NCBI GenBank assembly: GCA_964482225.1
Contig: CAYZWT010000013.1
Coordinates: 43,691 to 107,690, forward strand
DNA length: 64,000 bases
Direction: 5' to 3'
Origin: UBA1429 sp964482225
GTDB taxonomy: Bacteria; Chloroflexota; Anaerolineae; UBA1429
Positions 8,590-17,894 of the stretch are shown here, piece by piece; position 1 is the first letter of the stretch; each line of letters opens with the position of its first letter. Both the position numbers and the translations under genes were made by a program. A model generated the notes under the pieces. It was given only the letters and a program-made list of their open reading frames with translations. It did no database searches and was not told the DNA's origin.

Positions 8590-10407
8590 TTACGCCCCGT
8601 TCACCAGCGCGTCCAGCCGCTCCACCAGCGCGGCCAGGTCGTCGAATGCGACCTGGATCGGGGCGGCGGTGGCCATATCCACGCCCGCCCGCCGGAGCGC
8701 GTCCAGCGGGTAAACCGAGTTGCCCGCCTTGAGGAACTCGAGATAGGCCGCGACCTCGGCGGGGCCGCCGTTGGTGATGCGCTCCGCCAACGCATGGGCC
8801 GCCGAGATGCCGGTGGTGTATTGGTACACGTAAAAGTTGTAATACAGATGGGTGTGGAACTCGGCCCAGATGATGCCCACGCGGTCGTGATCCATCTCCA
8901 CCTGGCCGCCATAGCCCTCGGCAAAGAGCGTCGCCATCAGGTCAATCAGGCCATCGGCGGTGAGGGGCTCGCCCCGCTCCACCCGCTCGTGGATCTCGAG
9001 CTCAAAGCGCGCCAGGGTAGGCATAAGGAAGAAATATCGGTAATAGTTGGCCATCGCCTCTTCGATCAGCCCGATCTGAAAGGCGGGCTCGGGCTTGGTG
9101 GCCAGGAGGTGCTGGCGCACCAGGGCCTGGTTCAGGTTGGAGGCCACCTCGGCCACAAAGATCGTGTAATCGGCATAGATGATCGGCTGGGTCTCCCACG
9201 AGAGGTAGGAGTGCATCGAGTGGCCCAGCTCGTGGGCCAGGGTGCTCAGGCTGAACAAGTCATCGCCATAGCTCATCAGGATCATGGGCGCCGTGCCGGG
9301 CGCGCCCGTGGAAAAGGCCCCCGCCGTCTTGCCCTGGTTGGGGTACACATCCACCCAGCGCTCCTGCAACAGGCCGCGCCGCGCCTGGGCCAGGTACGCC
9401 TCGCCCAGGGGGGCCAGGCCCTCCAGCACCCACTCTACCGACTGGTCATAAGAGACGCCGGGCTTGTCGGCCCGTAGGGGCGCCTGCAGGTCATAGGGGT
9501 GCAGCGTCTCATAGCCCAGGGCGCGGCGACGCACATCCCAGTAGCGGTGCCAGATGGGCAGGTTGCGCCGGAAGGTATCCACCACGTTGTGAAACACCTC
9601 GGTGGGCACAAAGTTGGGCGCTAGGGCCGCCTCCAGCGACGAGCCATAGCGCCGCGCCCGCGCCATGAACACATCCTGCTTGACGCCGGTCATCATACAG
9701 GCGGCCATGGTGTTCTTGTGGGCCAGGTGCGCATCGGCATAGGACTCAAAGCCGGTGCGCCGCAGCTCGCGATCCGGGTTGACCTCCAGCGCCTCGAATG
9801 TGCCCTGGGCCACGGGCTGCTCGGGCGCAGCGGGGTCTGTGGGCTTGGCCGGGGCAAAGGTCAGGTCGGCATTGGCCAACACACCGTGGATGCCAACGGC
9901 CGTGCGAAAGGGATCGGTGAGCTCGCCCAGCAGCGACTCGACCTCTGGCGAACGCACGTGCGCGGCCCGGCGGGCCAGCGAGTCGAAATAGTGGCCATAG
10001 CGGGCCAGAGCGGGCTCCTCCGCCGCCCAGCGCTGGAGCGTCTCGGCGCCGACCTGGAGCAACTCGGGCTCGGCAAAGGCCAGCGCGCCCTGGGCCTGGG
10101 CGATCAGCCCGATAGAGCGGGCATTCTTGCCCGCCGCCACCTGATCGGTGGTGTCCACGGCATAGGCGCTATGGGCATAGACATGGATCTTGCCCAAGAG
10201 GTACCTGACGCGCTCTAGCCGCGCCAGAAACGCGGCGGCCACTGCAGGCCCCTCGGAGAGATGGCCCTCCTGGGCCTGCATCTCGGGCAGCATGGCCTGG
10301 ACGGCGGCCATATCGGCCTCCCAGGCGGCATCGTCGGCATAGATGGCGGCCAGATCCCACTTGAACTGGTCTTGAATCTGATCGCGGGTCGGCAATTGGG
10401 TAGGCAT
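8590..10407 (-). CDS. pepF: Oligoendopeptidase F (M3 family), copy 2
   Basis: 605 residues with zinc motif H392-E393-LG-H396 (LAHELGHSMHSYLS) and the VAEVASNLNQALV helix bearing the third zinc ligand. It is a divergent paralogue of the gene downstream: the pattern is shared throughout, but the sequences differ clearly and the two are not a recent duplicate. AGAGG precedes ATG 10407. The 93-base gap to copy 1 allows a separate promoter for that copy. It is cytoplasmic and presumably turns over peptides taken up or released during growth. Confidence 0.94.
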   Translation of the reverse strand: MPTQLPTRDQIQDQFKWDLAAIYADDAAWEADMAAVQAMLPEMQAQEGHLSEGPAVAAAFLARLERVRYLLGKIHVYAHSAYAVDTTDQVAAGKNARSIGLIAQAQGALAFAEPELLQVGAETLQRWAAEEPALARYGHYFDSLARRAAHVRSPEVESLLGELTDPFRTAVGIHGVLANADLTFAPAKPTDPAAPEQPVAQGTFEALEVNPDRELRRTGFESYADAHLAHKNTMAACMMTGVKQDVFMARARRYGSSLEAALAPNFVPTEVFHNVVDTFRRNLPIWHRYWDVRRRALGYETLHPYDLQAPLRADKPGVSYDQSVEWVLEGLAPLGEAYLAQARRGLLQERWVDVYPNQGKTAGAFSTGAPGTAPMILMSYGDDLFSLSTLAHELGHSMHSYLSWETQPIIYADYTIFVAEVASNLNQALVRQHLLATKPEPAFQIGLIEEAMANYYRYFFLMPTLARFELEIHERVERGEPLTADGLIDLMATLFAEGYGGQVEMDHDRVGIIWAEFHTHLYYNFYVYQYTTGISAAHALAERITNGGPAEVAAYLEFLKAGNSVYPLDALRRAGVDMATAAPIQVAFDDLAALVERLDALVNGA

Positions 10408-10540
10408 GATACCTCTTTTCCGAGAGACAGTAGATGATAGATAACAGACGATAGCAATCGCCTGTCATCGGAAAGGCCCAGCGTAACGAGGGGTACAATA
10501 GCACCATCGCAGAGAAAAGGCAACCGGAGGCAAGCGCTGC

Positions 10541-11080
10541 CTAGCGCCGATCCAGCAGGGGATAGCCTTCGGCGTACCACGCCCCATAGCCGCCGATCAG
10601 GTCCATGACGTTGGTATAGCCCCGCCCGGCCAGAAACCTGGCCGCAGCCTGGCTCACGTTGCCGCTGCGACAATAGAGCACAAGGGGAGCCCCCCGCTCG
10701 GGCAGTTCAGACAGCCGGTCGGCCAACCGATCTGCCGGGATGTACAGATCGGTGCCGGGGATCTCCCACTCGTACAGGGTGTGGACGTGCACCAGGGTGA
10801 TGTCGGTTCGCTGCATCAGCTCGGCAAGCTCCCGCGCCGTGATGCGTGCAAACCCATCGGCGTTCTGGGGCGGCCCCACCAGAGGTGCGTGAGCCCCCTC
10901 GGCTCCTACAGGCGCCCCCACATCCATCGGCGTCGGGGTATCCGATCCCAAGGGCTCTACTGGCGATGCGGGCGCCGAGGCCAGGGTCGGCGACGCTACG
11001 CCGGCCGCCGAGGGCCCGCAGCCCGCCAGCAACAGCGCGACCAGGGAGAGCAACAACAGGGAGCGAGACTTGCCGTTCAT
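10541..11080 (-). CDS. Rhodanese-like domain lipoprotein
   Basis: 179 residues from ATG 11080. The N-terminus is a lipoprotein signal (MNGKSRSLLLLSLVALLLAG-C21), followed by a 50-residue Pro/Ala/Thr-rich linker and one rhodanese domain (about 78-176). The active-site loop is C137-RSGNVS with the expected cysteine, and the VHVHTLYEWEIPGT strand corresponds to the family's D-x-R-x-x-x-E-x-IPG. It sits on the outer face of the membrane and may move sulfane sulfur or act as a redox sensor. It is followed downstream by pepF copy 2 after 133 bases. Confidence 0.85.
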   Translation of the reverse strand: MNGKSRSLLLLSLVALLLAGCGPSAAGVASPTLASAPASPVEPLGSDTPTPMDVGAPVGAEGAHAPLVGPPQNADGFARITARELAELMQRTDITLVHVHTLYEWEIPGTDLYIPADRLADRLSELPERGAPLVLYCRSGNVSQAAARFLAGRGYTNVMDLIGGYGAWYAEGYPLLDRR

Positions 11081-11478
11081 CCTGGCATCACTCTTTCGCC
11101 TCTGCTCTCGGAGGGGTGCGCATGCAGTAGTTGCCGATTCTCCGACCCTTATAGACCACGCTGTTCTCACCATCGGGCTCCCATCCGTATCGTCTCGCTC
11201 TCAACCTGCGTATCCATCGCTACGTTGCTTTTCCATTCCTCCTGGCCGTCAACCCTAGCACAGCCGCAAGGCTGGGTCAAAATCCCTCGGGTTGTCGAGA
11301 GCTTGCTCTGGTTGGCGGGCGAGACGCCAGCCCCCCAGATGCGGCCGGTTTGCGCGCTATGAACGCATCCCCAGGTCTATGCAGTCGCCAGTTCCGCCAC
11401 ACGCTTGACCGCGCTGCCTGCCCCGCGTATCCTGAACGCGCCGGCAAGCGAATGCTCCCGATGCAAAGGAGTAGCAGC
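11081..11478. other. Divergent intergenic region
   Basis: 398 bases between the divergent rhodanese and ABC-exporter genes. It contains the exporter promoter at 11405-11433 and a degenerate copy (11314-11332) of the GGCGGGCG-AGA-CGCCCGCC palindrome also found inside the MITE-like elements. Nothing else was recognised; open frames here lack ribosome binding sites. Confidence 0.6.
11405..11433 (+). promoter_or_regulatory. Sigma70-like promoter for the ABC exporter
   Basis: TTGACC (11405-11410), a 17-base spacer, TATCCT (11428-11433), 45 bases before the chosen start codon at 11479. Confidence 0.6.
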
Positions 11479-13395
11479 ATGGGTTTCCGTGGCGGTATGC
11501 GCGGACTGATCGGCGCCCCAGACGAAAGGCCCAAGATCACCTGGCGCCTGCTCGTGCGGGTGCTGCACTATGCCCGCCCCTATCGCCTCTTGATCGTCGC
11601 GATGTTGCTGCTGATCCTCGCCCACACCGGCCTGAGCTTGCTGACCCCGCTGATCCTGCGCGACCTGATTGACAGGACGATCCCCGGCGGCGACCTGACG
11701 CGCCTGGCGTGGATGGCCCTGGCGCTCTTGGCGATCCCGGCCCTGGATAGCGGCATCAATGTCGCCCAGCGACAGGTGAGCGCCCGCGTGGGCGAGGGCG
11801 TCATCTATGACCTGCGGGTGGCGCTGTATGCCAGCCTGCAACGCATGTCACTGCGCTTTTTCACCAATACCAGGGTCGGCGAATTGATGAGCCGCCTGAA
11901 CAACGACGTGCGGGGGGCCCAAAACGCCATCAGCAGCACGACAGTGGGCATCATCACTCAGATCGTCCGCGCCGCCGCTGTCCTGGGCGTTATGTTGACT
12001 CTTGAGTGGCGCCTCACGGTGATCAGCGTCGTCATCCTGCCGCTCTTTATCCTGGCGGCGCGCCTACTGGGCCGGCGCCTGCGCGACATGGCCCGCGAGC
12101 AGATGGAAGCCACGGCGCAGATGAACGCCATGATGAACGAGACCCTGAATATCGGCGGCGCCCTGCTGGTCAAGCTCTTTGGCCGCCGCGAGCTGGAGAT
12201 CGAGCGTTTTGGCTTGCGCGCTGCTGAGGTGCGCGACCTGGGCGTGCGGCGGGCGCTGCTGGGGTCGGTGTTCGGCGCCATTATCGGGCTGATCAGCGCC
12301 GTGGGCACGGCGTTCATCTATGGCTTGGGCGGCTACCTGGTCATCGGGGGCGCGTTTACCGTGGGCACCATCGTGGCCTTTGGGGCCTACCTGGGCAACC
12401 TGTACGGCTCGCTCCAGGGACTATCCAATGCGCCCGTCGAGTTTGCTACCTCGATGGTCTCCTTCGAGCGCGTCTTTGAGGTCATAGACCTGCCTGTGGA
12501 CCTGCCCGAAAAGCCGGACGCGGCCACGCTGCGGGATATCCGGGGCGAGCTCGTGTTTGATGACGTGACCTTTGCCTACGAAACGGGCGATGAGGCGCTG
12601 CTGAGCGATGTGCGCCGCTATGGCAGCATGGACAACGTGGTGGCCGCCCTCTCGGGGGCGCAGGCGCCTGGGGAGGCCAGGCAGGCCGAGCCGCGCAGCC
12701 AGGCCCGTAGCCTGGCGCTGGAGCAGGTCAGCTTTCGCGCGGCCCCCGGCCAACTGGTGGCCTTGGTGGGCCCCAGCGGCGCGGGCAAGACCACCCTCAC
12801 CTACCTGATCCCCCGCCTCTATGACCCCAGCGCCGGCAGCATCCGCATTGACGGCCACGATCTGCGCGATCTCACCCTCGCGTCGCTCTCGGAGCAGATC
12901 GGGATGGTCACCCAAGAGACCTACCTGTTCCACGATACCATCCGCACCAACCTGCAATACGCGCGCCTGGATGCCGCCCAAGAGGAGTTGGAGGCTGCCT
13001 GCCGGGTGGCCAATATCCACGATTTCATCCACGCCCTGCCCGATGGCTATGACACCATCGTCGGCGAGCGCGGCTATCGCCTGAGCGGCGGCGAAAAGCA
13101 GCGCCTGGCCCTGGCGCGGGTGATCCTCAAGAACCCCCGCATCCTGGTGCTGGACGAGGCCACCAGCAGCCTGGATAGCGAGTCCGAGGCGTTGATCCAG
13201 GATGCGCTGGGCAAAGTGATGGCCCAGCGCACCAGCGTGGTCATCGCCCACCGGCTCAGCACCATTCTGGCCGCCGACCTGATCCTGGTCATAGATCGGG
13301 GCAGGATCGTCGAACGTGGCAACCACGAGACCTTGCTGGCCCAGGGCGGCCTCTATGCCAATCTGTACCAGACCCAGTATCGCAAGGGGCAATGA
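11479..13395 (+). CDS. ABC exporter, fused membrane and ATPase domains, with inserted segment
   Basis: 638 residues. A six-helix transmembrane domain (about 20-320) is followed by an ABC ATPase. Motifs are Walker A GPSGAGKTT (about 430), the Q-loop region, signature LSGGEKQRLAL, Walker B ILVLDEATSSLD and H-loop VIAHRLST. It works as a homo- or heterodimeric exporter of lipid, drug or peptide; the substrate is unknown. ATG 11479 is chosen because AAGGAG (11466-11471) is 7 bases upstream and a promoter is just before. About 45 residues (roughly 370-413) separate the first ATPase strand FDDVTFAYE from the LEQVSFRAAPGQ strand, an Ala/Arg-rich insertion seen in one exporter subgroup. It converges with the next gene with 10 bases between stops. 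Confidence 0.9.
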   Translation: MGFRGGMRGLIGAPDERPKITWRLLVRVLHYARPYRLLIVAMLLLILAHTGLSLLTPLILRDLIDRTIPGGDLTRLAWMALALLAIPALDSGINVAQRQVSARVGEGVIYDLRVALYASLQRMSLRFFTNTRVGELMSRLNNDVRGAQNAISSTTVGIITQIVRAAAVLGVMLTLEWRLTVISVVILPLFILAARLLGRRLRDMAREQMEATAQMNAMMNETLNIGGALLVKLFGRRELEIERFGLRAAEVRDLGVRRALLGSVFGAIIGLISAVGTAFIYGLGGYLVIGGAFTVGTIVAFGAYLGNLYGSLQGLSNAPVEFATSMVSFERVFEVIDLPVDLPEKPDAATLRDIRGELVFDDVTFAYETGDEALLSDVRRYGSMDNVVAALSGAQAPGEARQAEPRSQARSLALEQVSFRAAPGQLVALVGPSGAGKTTLTYLIPRLYDPSAGSIRIDGHDLRDLTLASLSEQIGMVTQETYLFHDTIRTNLQYARLDAAQEELEAACRVANIHDFIHALPDGYDTIVGERGYRLSGGEKQRLALARVILKNPRILVLDEATSSLDSESEALIQDALGKVMAQRTSVVIAHRLSTILAADLILVIDRGRIVERGNHETLLAQGGLYANLYQTQYRKGQ

Positions 13396-13405
13396 GGCCA
13401 ACGCC

Positions 13406-14539
13406 CTACACGTCGGCCACGCCGCCATCGGGCCAAAAGGCCCCGCGATAGTCCCGAGGCTGGTAGGGCATCTCGGCGATGGCCTCCATATTCAGCTCGA
13501 CGCCCAGGCCCGGCTTGGTGGGCAGTTCTACGTACCCATCCACGATCTCTAGCGGCTCCATCAACACCCGGTCTCGCCAGGGCTGGTTCTCGGCGTATTC
13601 CAGGATGCGAAAGCCGGGCAGGCAGGCGCTCAGGTGCAGCGAGGCCGCCGTCGCCACAGGGCCGTTGGGGTTGTGGGGCGCCACCTGCACATAGTAGGTC
13701 TCGGCCATAGCCGCGATCTTGCGGCTCTCCAGCAGGCCGCCGCAGTGGCACACGTCGGGCTGGATGATGTCGGCATACTGGCCCTCCAGCAACTCGCGAT
13801 AGCCCCACTTGGTGAACAGGCGCTCGCCCGTGGCCAGGGGCACGCCCGTTTCGGCGCGGGCCACCCGCTGCATGGCCTGCACATTGTCCGGCGGCACCGG
13901 CTCCTCGATGAATGCCATGTCCAACGGCTGGAGCGCCCGCATCAGGCGGATCGCCTGGCCGGGGGTGTGGCGCCCGTGGCAATCCATCCCGATCTGGACC
14001 TCAGGGCCCACGGCCTCGCGCAGGGCGCGCACCCGCGCCACCACGGTTGCGATGCATTGGGACTCGGTGGCGAAACCCTCAAAGCCTAGGCTGCCGATCT
14101 TGAGGGCGCGCCAGCCCCGCGCCACCAGCGCCGCGCCGTTGGCGGCCAGGTCCTGGGGCGTCTGACCGCCGCAATGGGTGTAAAGCTGGATGCGATCCCG
14201 ACAGGCGCCCCCCAGCAGGCGATAGACCGGCACGCCCAGCTCTTTGCCGGCAATGTCCCACAGCGCCTGCTCAATGCCGCTCAGGGCGCTCAGCAAGACG
14301 ATGCCGCCGCGCCAAAAGCCATGGCGATACATGATCTGCCAGTTCTGCTCGACGCGGGTCGGGTCGCGCCCGACGATCTGGCGCGCCAGGTCGTCCACGG
14401 CGGCGCATACCGCCTGCTCCTTGCCCTCGACGCTGGCCTCGCCCACGCCCGTGATGCCCGCGTCGGTCTGCACCCGCACAAATACCCAGGTCTGCCGCCC
14501 GCCGAATGCCAGCAGCGTGTCAATACCGGTGATCTTCAT
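13406..14539 (-). CDS. Enolase-superfamily sugar-acid dehydratase (galactonate dehydratase-like), copy 1
   Basis: 377 residues, mandelate racemase/muconate-lactonising enzyme fold: N-terminal capping domain then a TIM barrel. Metal ligands are D186, E212 and E239. H188 (in D-C-H) and H289 (VAPHNPNGP) match the two catalytic histidines of D-galactonate or mannonate dehydratases. The reaction is therefore probably Mg-dependent dehydration of an aldonic acid to a 2-keto-3-deoxy acid. GGGGAG precedes ATG 14539. It stands alone, convergent with the exporter. A paralogue at 49682-50821 lacks the histidine two residues after the first aspartate. Confidence 0.88.
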   Translation of the reverse strand: MKITGIDTLLAFGGRQTWVFVRVQTDAGITGVGEASVEGKEQAVCAAVDDLARQIVGRDPTRVEQNWQIMYRHGFWRGGIVLLSALSGIEQALWDIAGKELGVPVYRLLGGACRDRIQLYTHCGGQTPQDLAANGAALVARGWRALKIGSLGFEGFATESQCIATVVARVRALREAVGPEVQIGMDCHGRHTPGQAIRLMRALQPLDMAFIEEPVPPDNVQAMQRVARAETGVPLATGERLFTKWGYRELLEGQYADIIQPDVCHCGGLLESRKIAAMAETYYVQVAPHNPNGPVATAASLHLSACLPGFRILEYAENQPWRDRVLMEPLEIVDGYVELPTKPGLGVELNMEAIAEMPYQPRDYRGAFWPDGGVADV

Positions 14540-14627
14540 GGCTTTCTCCCCCTTTGGCCGAACAGATGGCCCTGCTTATAGCGCAGCGACGTCCTTGCGT
14601 CAAGGGCGACTCGCGTGGGCGTCAAAC

Positions 14628-14899
14628 GTATCAGTTCAGAATTGGGGGGGAAAGAGGCCAACACGTTGGGGACGGCGGCCGCGAACCGTGGAGGGCGGGC
14701 GAGACGCCCGCCTTGTAGGGGCGCGGCATGCCGCGCCCCTACCATAAAAACATAGAAAAACACATTAAACACGTATGGGCAGAACTGACGCTAGACGCAT
14801 GTATGCGTCCATAGCGAGGCTGTGTGCTCACCGTTTGCAGGATATTGGCATCACTTCCTGGTCAATTAGGAACTCGTCCCCTTGAATCTGAACTGATAC
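14628..14899 (-). mobile_element. MITE-like element, copy B (272 bp)
   Basis: Same element as copy A in inverse orientation, with terminal GTATCAGTTCAGA and its reverse complement. The interior shows the GGCGGGCGAGACGCCCGCC palindrome (14694-14712) and a perfect 28-bp palindrome at 14715-14742. The flanking 8-mers CGTCAAAC and AGCCAAAC agree at 6 of 8 positions, which fits an older target duplication. No protein is encoded. Confidence 0.85.
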
Positions 14900-14925
14900 A
14901 GCCAAACGCAGATTGGCCGCGGTGC

Positions 14926-14954
14926 TTGGCGGGGCTCGCATGGCGTGCTACACT
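14926..14954 (+). promoter_or_regulatory. Sigma70-like promoter for the IMS-like gene
   Basis: TTGGCG (14926-14931), a 17-base spacer, TACACT (14949-14954), 40 bases before the start codon at 14995. Confidence 0.55.
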
Positions 14955-14994
14955 ACAGCCAACCAGGAGCACAGAAGCGATCCCAGGAGGCATC

Positions 14995-15780
14995 ATGGTC
15001 AAGCGCTCGCTGTCCTGTTGGCACTGTGGCATGTCCGTCGAGGACCCGGCTGCGCGCTTTTGCCCCCATTGCGGATCGCCGCTGGTGGGCTCGCTCACGG
15101 CGTGGGAACGCTTTAGGCGGCGGCCTGCCTGGCTGCAGGCGTTGGCGCTCTTGCCCATCCTGGCGCTGGTGGGCCTGGGGCTGGCCCTGGTTGCGCCCAA
15201 GGCCGTGGAGCTGTTGCCAGGGCGCGCTGCCGCCCCCACCCAGCCGGTTGCCGTCGTTCAGACCGTCGCCCAGGAGACCGCTACGTTACCGGTCGTCGCG
15301 CCGTCCCTGGAGCCAACCATGACCCAACCCCCGGTGGAGACCGTCTCGCCCACGTTGACGCCGGAGAGCCCCACCTCGACGCCCGATCTGCCCGCGCCCA
15401 CGCCTACCGAAGACCTGGACGCGGCCCTGTTGGATGCGGCCTATCGCTTTCAGGATGCCAAGGCCGCCAGCCAGCGCACCGGCGAAACCGACCAGTTGAG
15501 CCAGGACCTGACGGGGGATGCCCTGGAGCGCCAGGTCGAGCTGGTGGAGCGCTGGCGCAACCAGGGCTGCTATTGGGAGATCTCGCTCAACGCGCCGCTG
15601 ACCGTCACCATCCTGGAGATGCGCGGCCCCGACGCGGCGCTGATCGAGGTGGCCAAGGTCGAGACGCGCCTGCTCTACTGCGACGACGAGTTGGAGAGCG
15701 AGACGCGCAACGACGCCTATACCACCACCTATCTGATGCAGCGCATCGCGGGGCGCTGGTACACGGCAGAGCGCGAGTAG
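14995..15780 (+). CDS. Zinc-ribbon membrane protein with ARC6-like IMS domain
   Basis: 261 residues. An N-terminal zinc ribbon (CWHC...CPHC, residues about 8-27) is followed by one membrane segment (about 44-66), a Pro/Thr-rich linker, and an outer domain from about 139. That domain has the pattern of the IMS/ARC6-like domain (aKaasqrtGe, Ltgdal....v..w.nqGcYWe, ..a.iev.kvEtrllY, Y.ttYlmqRiaGrWy); this assignment is from motif memory only. ATG 14995 is preceded by AGGAGG and a promoter. The zinc ribbon is cytoplasmic and the IMS-like domain extracytoplasmic. Its function is unknown. Confidence 0.75.
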   Translation: MVKRSLSCWHCGMSVEDPAARFCPHCGSPLVGSLTAWERFRRRPAWLQALALLPILALVGLGLALVAPKAVELLPGRAAAPTQPVAVVQTVAQETATLPVVAPSLEPTMTQPPVETVSPTLTPESPTSTPDLPAPTPTEDLDAALLDAAYRFQDAKAASQRTGETDQLSQDLTGDALERQVELVERWRNQGCYWEISLNAPLTVTILEMRGPDAALIEVAKVETRLLYCDDELESETRNDAYTTTYLMQRIAGRWYTAERE

Positions 15781-15784
15781 GGCG

Positions 15785-16507
15785 CTACAACCCCTGGGCT
15801 GCATACATGCCGATCACGGCCAAGCCGTTGTACAGGGCATGCAGCAAGATCGGCGGCCAGAGCGAGTCGGTCGCCTGGTAGAGCCAGGCAAAGAGAGCGC
15901 CCATGAAGGCGATGGGCAGCATGACCCCTGGCACAAAGTGTACCACGCTGAAAAGAGCCGAAGAGAGCGCTATGCCGATGGGTAGACCCCAGCGGTCGCG
16001 CAGGCCCGCAAAGAGGAACCCGCGAAAGAACAGCTCCTCGGCCACCGGGGCGACGATGCCCGCCACCAGCAGCGCGATCGCCAGGCCCGACGGCCCCTCG
16101 CCAAAGAGGGGCACAATATCGGGCTGGCCTTGCAACCCGTAGCGCTCCATGACCCAGGCCCAACCCACGTTCATGGCCAGGATCGCGGCCAGGCCCAACC
16201 CGATATAGACGGCACTGCGCAACCAGGGCGCACGCCGCAAGCCCAGGATCGCGGCCTTGGCCCCGTGCTTGTGCACGCCCCACCACCAGACCGGCGGGAT
16301 CATCAGCGCCTCCAGCCCCAGCATGGCGAACCCCAGCAGCGCCTGATTCTCAGGGTTCTGCAGCTCTAGGCCCGCGAACAACGCCGCCGTTACCAACACA
16401 AACAGCCCGACGACCATCAGCACCACCGTCGCCAGGCCCGCCAAGACCATGTCGGCCAGGCCCCAGGGGACGCCCTGTTTCGCCGGGCCAGGATTGCGAT
16501 ACGCCAC
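15785..16507 (-). CDS. CPBP-family intramembrane metalloprotease
   Basis: 240 residues with about six to seven membrane segments. The CAAX/Abi protease motifs are present: E157-E158-xxx-R162 (PVAEELFFRGFLF) and a later H190 in FSVVHFVPG. The family cleaves within or near the membrane; substrates in bacteria are mostly unknown. The start is GTG with only a weak AGGTAG site upstream. It is last in a same-strand run after the sulfatase, 39 bases downstream of it, and its stop is 4 bases from the convergent IMS-like gene. Confidence 0.88.
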   Translation of the reverse strand: MAYRNPGPAKQGVPWGLADMVLAGLATVVLMVVGLFVLVTAALFAGLELQNPENQALLGFAMLGLEALMIPPVWWWGVHKHGAKAAILGLRRAPWLRSAVYIGLGLAAILAMNVGWAWVMERYGLQGQPDIVPLFGEGPSGLAIALLVAGIVAPVAEELFFRGFLFAGLRDRWGLPIGIALSSALFSVVHFVPGVMLPIAFMGALFAWLYQATDSLWPPILLHALYNGLAVIGMYAAQGL

Positions 16508-16546
16508 TCACTACCTGCTTTCTCGTATGCGTCGTTTGGGCGCAAC

Positions 16547-17872
16547 CTACTTTTTGACGATCTCGGGGCGCGGCTCGCCCGCCGCCGCCATGCGCCGGAT
16601 CAGCCGCTCGCACAGCTCATCCGCCACGGCGCGGTAGGCCGGGTCGCCCACCAGGTTGCGCAACTCGTCCGGGTCGTTCGCCAGATCGTACAAGTACTGC
16701 TCCTCATAGACCCCGCTGGCAGCGTCGGTCCAGCCGCTCTTGTGGGGCGCGTTGACGCCATACTTCCAGCGCGCCGTGCGAATGGCCCGCCCCACCTGCG
16801 ACTCGCTGATCTGGACGAACACGTCGTCGGGCCAGTCGCCCGCCTGGCCCTCGACCAGGGGCAGCAGGCTGCGGCCCTGATAGTGCTCCGGCGCAGGAAC
16901 CCCGGCCAGGCCCAGGATGGTGGGCGGGATATCCACCAGGCTGACCAGCTCGCGCACCACGCCCTTGCCCTGCAAGCCCGGCCCGCAGGCCACCATCGGG
17001 ATGCGGATGGAGGCCTCGTGACAGGAGCGCTTGTATTCGGCGTTGCGGGTGCGAAAGTGGGTGCCGTGGTCGCTGGTGTACAGGATCACGGTGTTCTCGG
17101 CCAGGCCCAGGCGTGCCAGCTCGGCCCGCAGCCGCCCCAGGTTCTCATCTATGTTGGCGCAGATGCCGTAATAGTCAGGCAGGTTCTCTTGCCAATCGCC
17201 CCCGTGGAACTGCTCCAGGTCGCCCGGGGCGGTGTACGCCTCATAGCGCTCACGGTAGCCGATGGGCGCCACATAGCGATCTAGGTTATTCTGATGGTGG
17301 GGCTCTAGATAGGAGAGGAACAGGAAAAAGGGGCGTTGGCCATCGCGGGTGCGCAGGTATTCCAGCACGTGGTCGGTCTGAGAATCCACCCGGAAGCCAT
17401 CAAAGGGCACGAACTGGTTCTCGGCATCATAGTAGCCGCCGCCATAGGCGCTGGAACTGAACTCGAGCAGGTCGGCCCCCAGCCAGTGGTCGGCATAGCC
17501 GCCGCGCCGCTCCTGAGGCACCCACTGGGGCTCATAGCGCCCGCGCCCGGCCAGGTGCCACTTGCCGATATAGCCCACCTCATAGCCGGCATCGCCCAGC
17601 TCGTGGGCGATGGTGCGGGCGCCTTCCGGCAGGGGGATGCCGTTGCGAAAGCAGCCGGTGGTTGTGGGATAGAGCCCCGTCTGGAGCATGGCGCGCGCCG
17701 GGCCGCACACCGGCTGGGCTGTGAACGCCAGGTCAAAGCGCACGCCTTCCTCCGCCATCGCATCCAGGTTGGGCGTCAGGCCCAGGGTGTTGCCATAGCA
17801 GCCGGCCGTATCGGCCCGCTGCTGGTCGGTAAAGAAAAAGATGATGTTCGGCTGCCGGGTTGTAGGGCTCAT
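16547..17872 (-). CDS. Sulfatase (arylsulfatase / choline-sulfatase-like)
   Basis: 441 residues with an alkaline-phosphatase fold. The N-terminal metal site is seen in NIIFFFTDQQRAD. The formylglycine signature is C56-G-P-A-R, so it is a Cys-type sulfatase needing a maturase. A later metal site is YTSDHGTHF. No signal peptide is visible, so it is probably cytoplasmic and acts on imported sulfate esters. GAGGAG precedes ATG 17872. The DMT transporter gene lies 22 bases upstream on the same strand. No maturase is in the window. Confidence 0.92.
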   Translation of the reverse strand: MSPTTRQPNIIFFFTDQQRADTAGCYGNTLGLTPNLDAMAEEGVRFDLAFTAQPVCGPARAMLQTGLYPTTTGCFRNGIPLPEGARTIAHELGDAGYEVGYIGKWHLAGRGRYEPQWVPQERRGGYADHWLGADLLEFSSSAYGGGYYDAENQFVPFDGFRVDSQTDHVLEYLRTRDGQRPFFLFLSYLEPHHQNNLDRYVAPIGYRERYEAYTAPGDLEQFHGGDWQENLPDYYGICANIDENLGRLRAELARLGLAENTVILYTSDHGTHFRTRNAEYKRSCHEASIRIPMVACGPGLQGKGVVRELVSLVDIPPTILGLAGVPAPEHYQGRSLLPLVEGQAGDWPDDVFVQISESQVGRAIRTARWKYGVNAPHKSGWTDAASGVYEEQYLYDLANDPDELRNLVGDPAYRAVADELCERLIRRMAAAGEPRPEIVKK

Positions 17873-17894
17873 GGTCGTCTCCTCTCGTAGGCCG

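Larger units (their letters stand above)
14540..14994. other. Intergenic region with repeat copy B and a promoter
   Basis: 455 bases between divergent genes. Repeat copy B fills 14628-14899; the remainder holds the promoter for the gene at 14995. No other gene was recognised. Confidence 0.75.
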
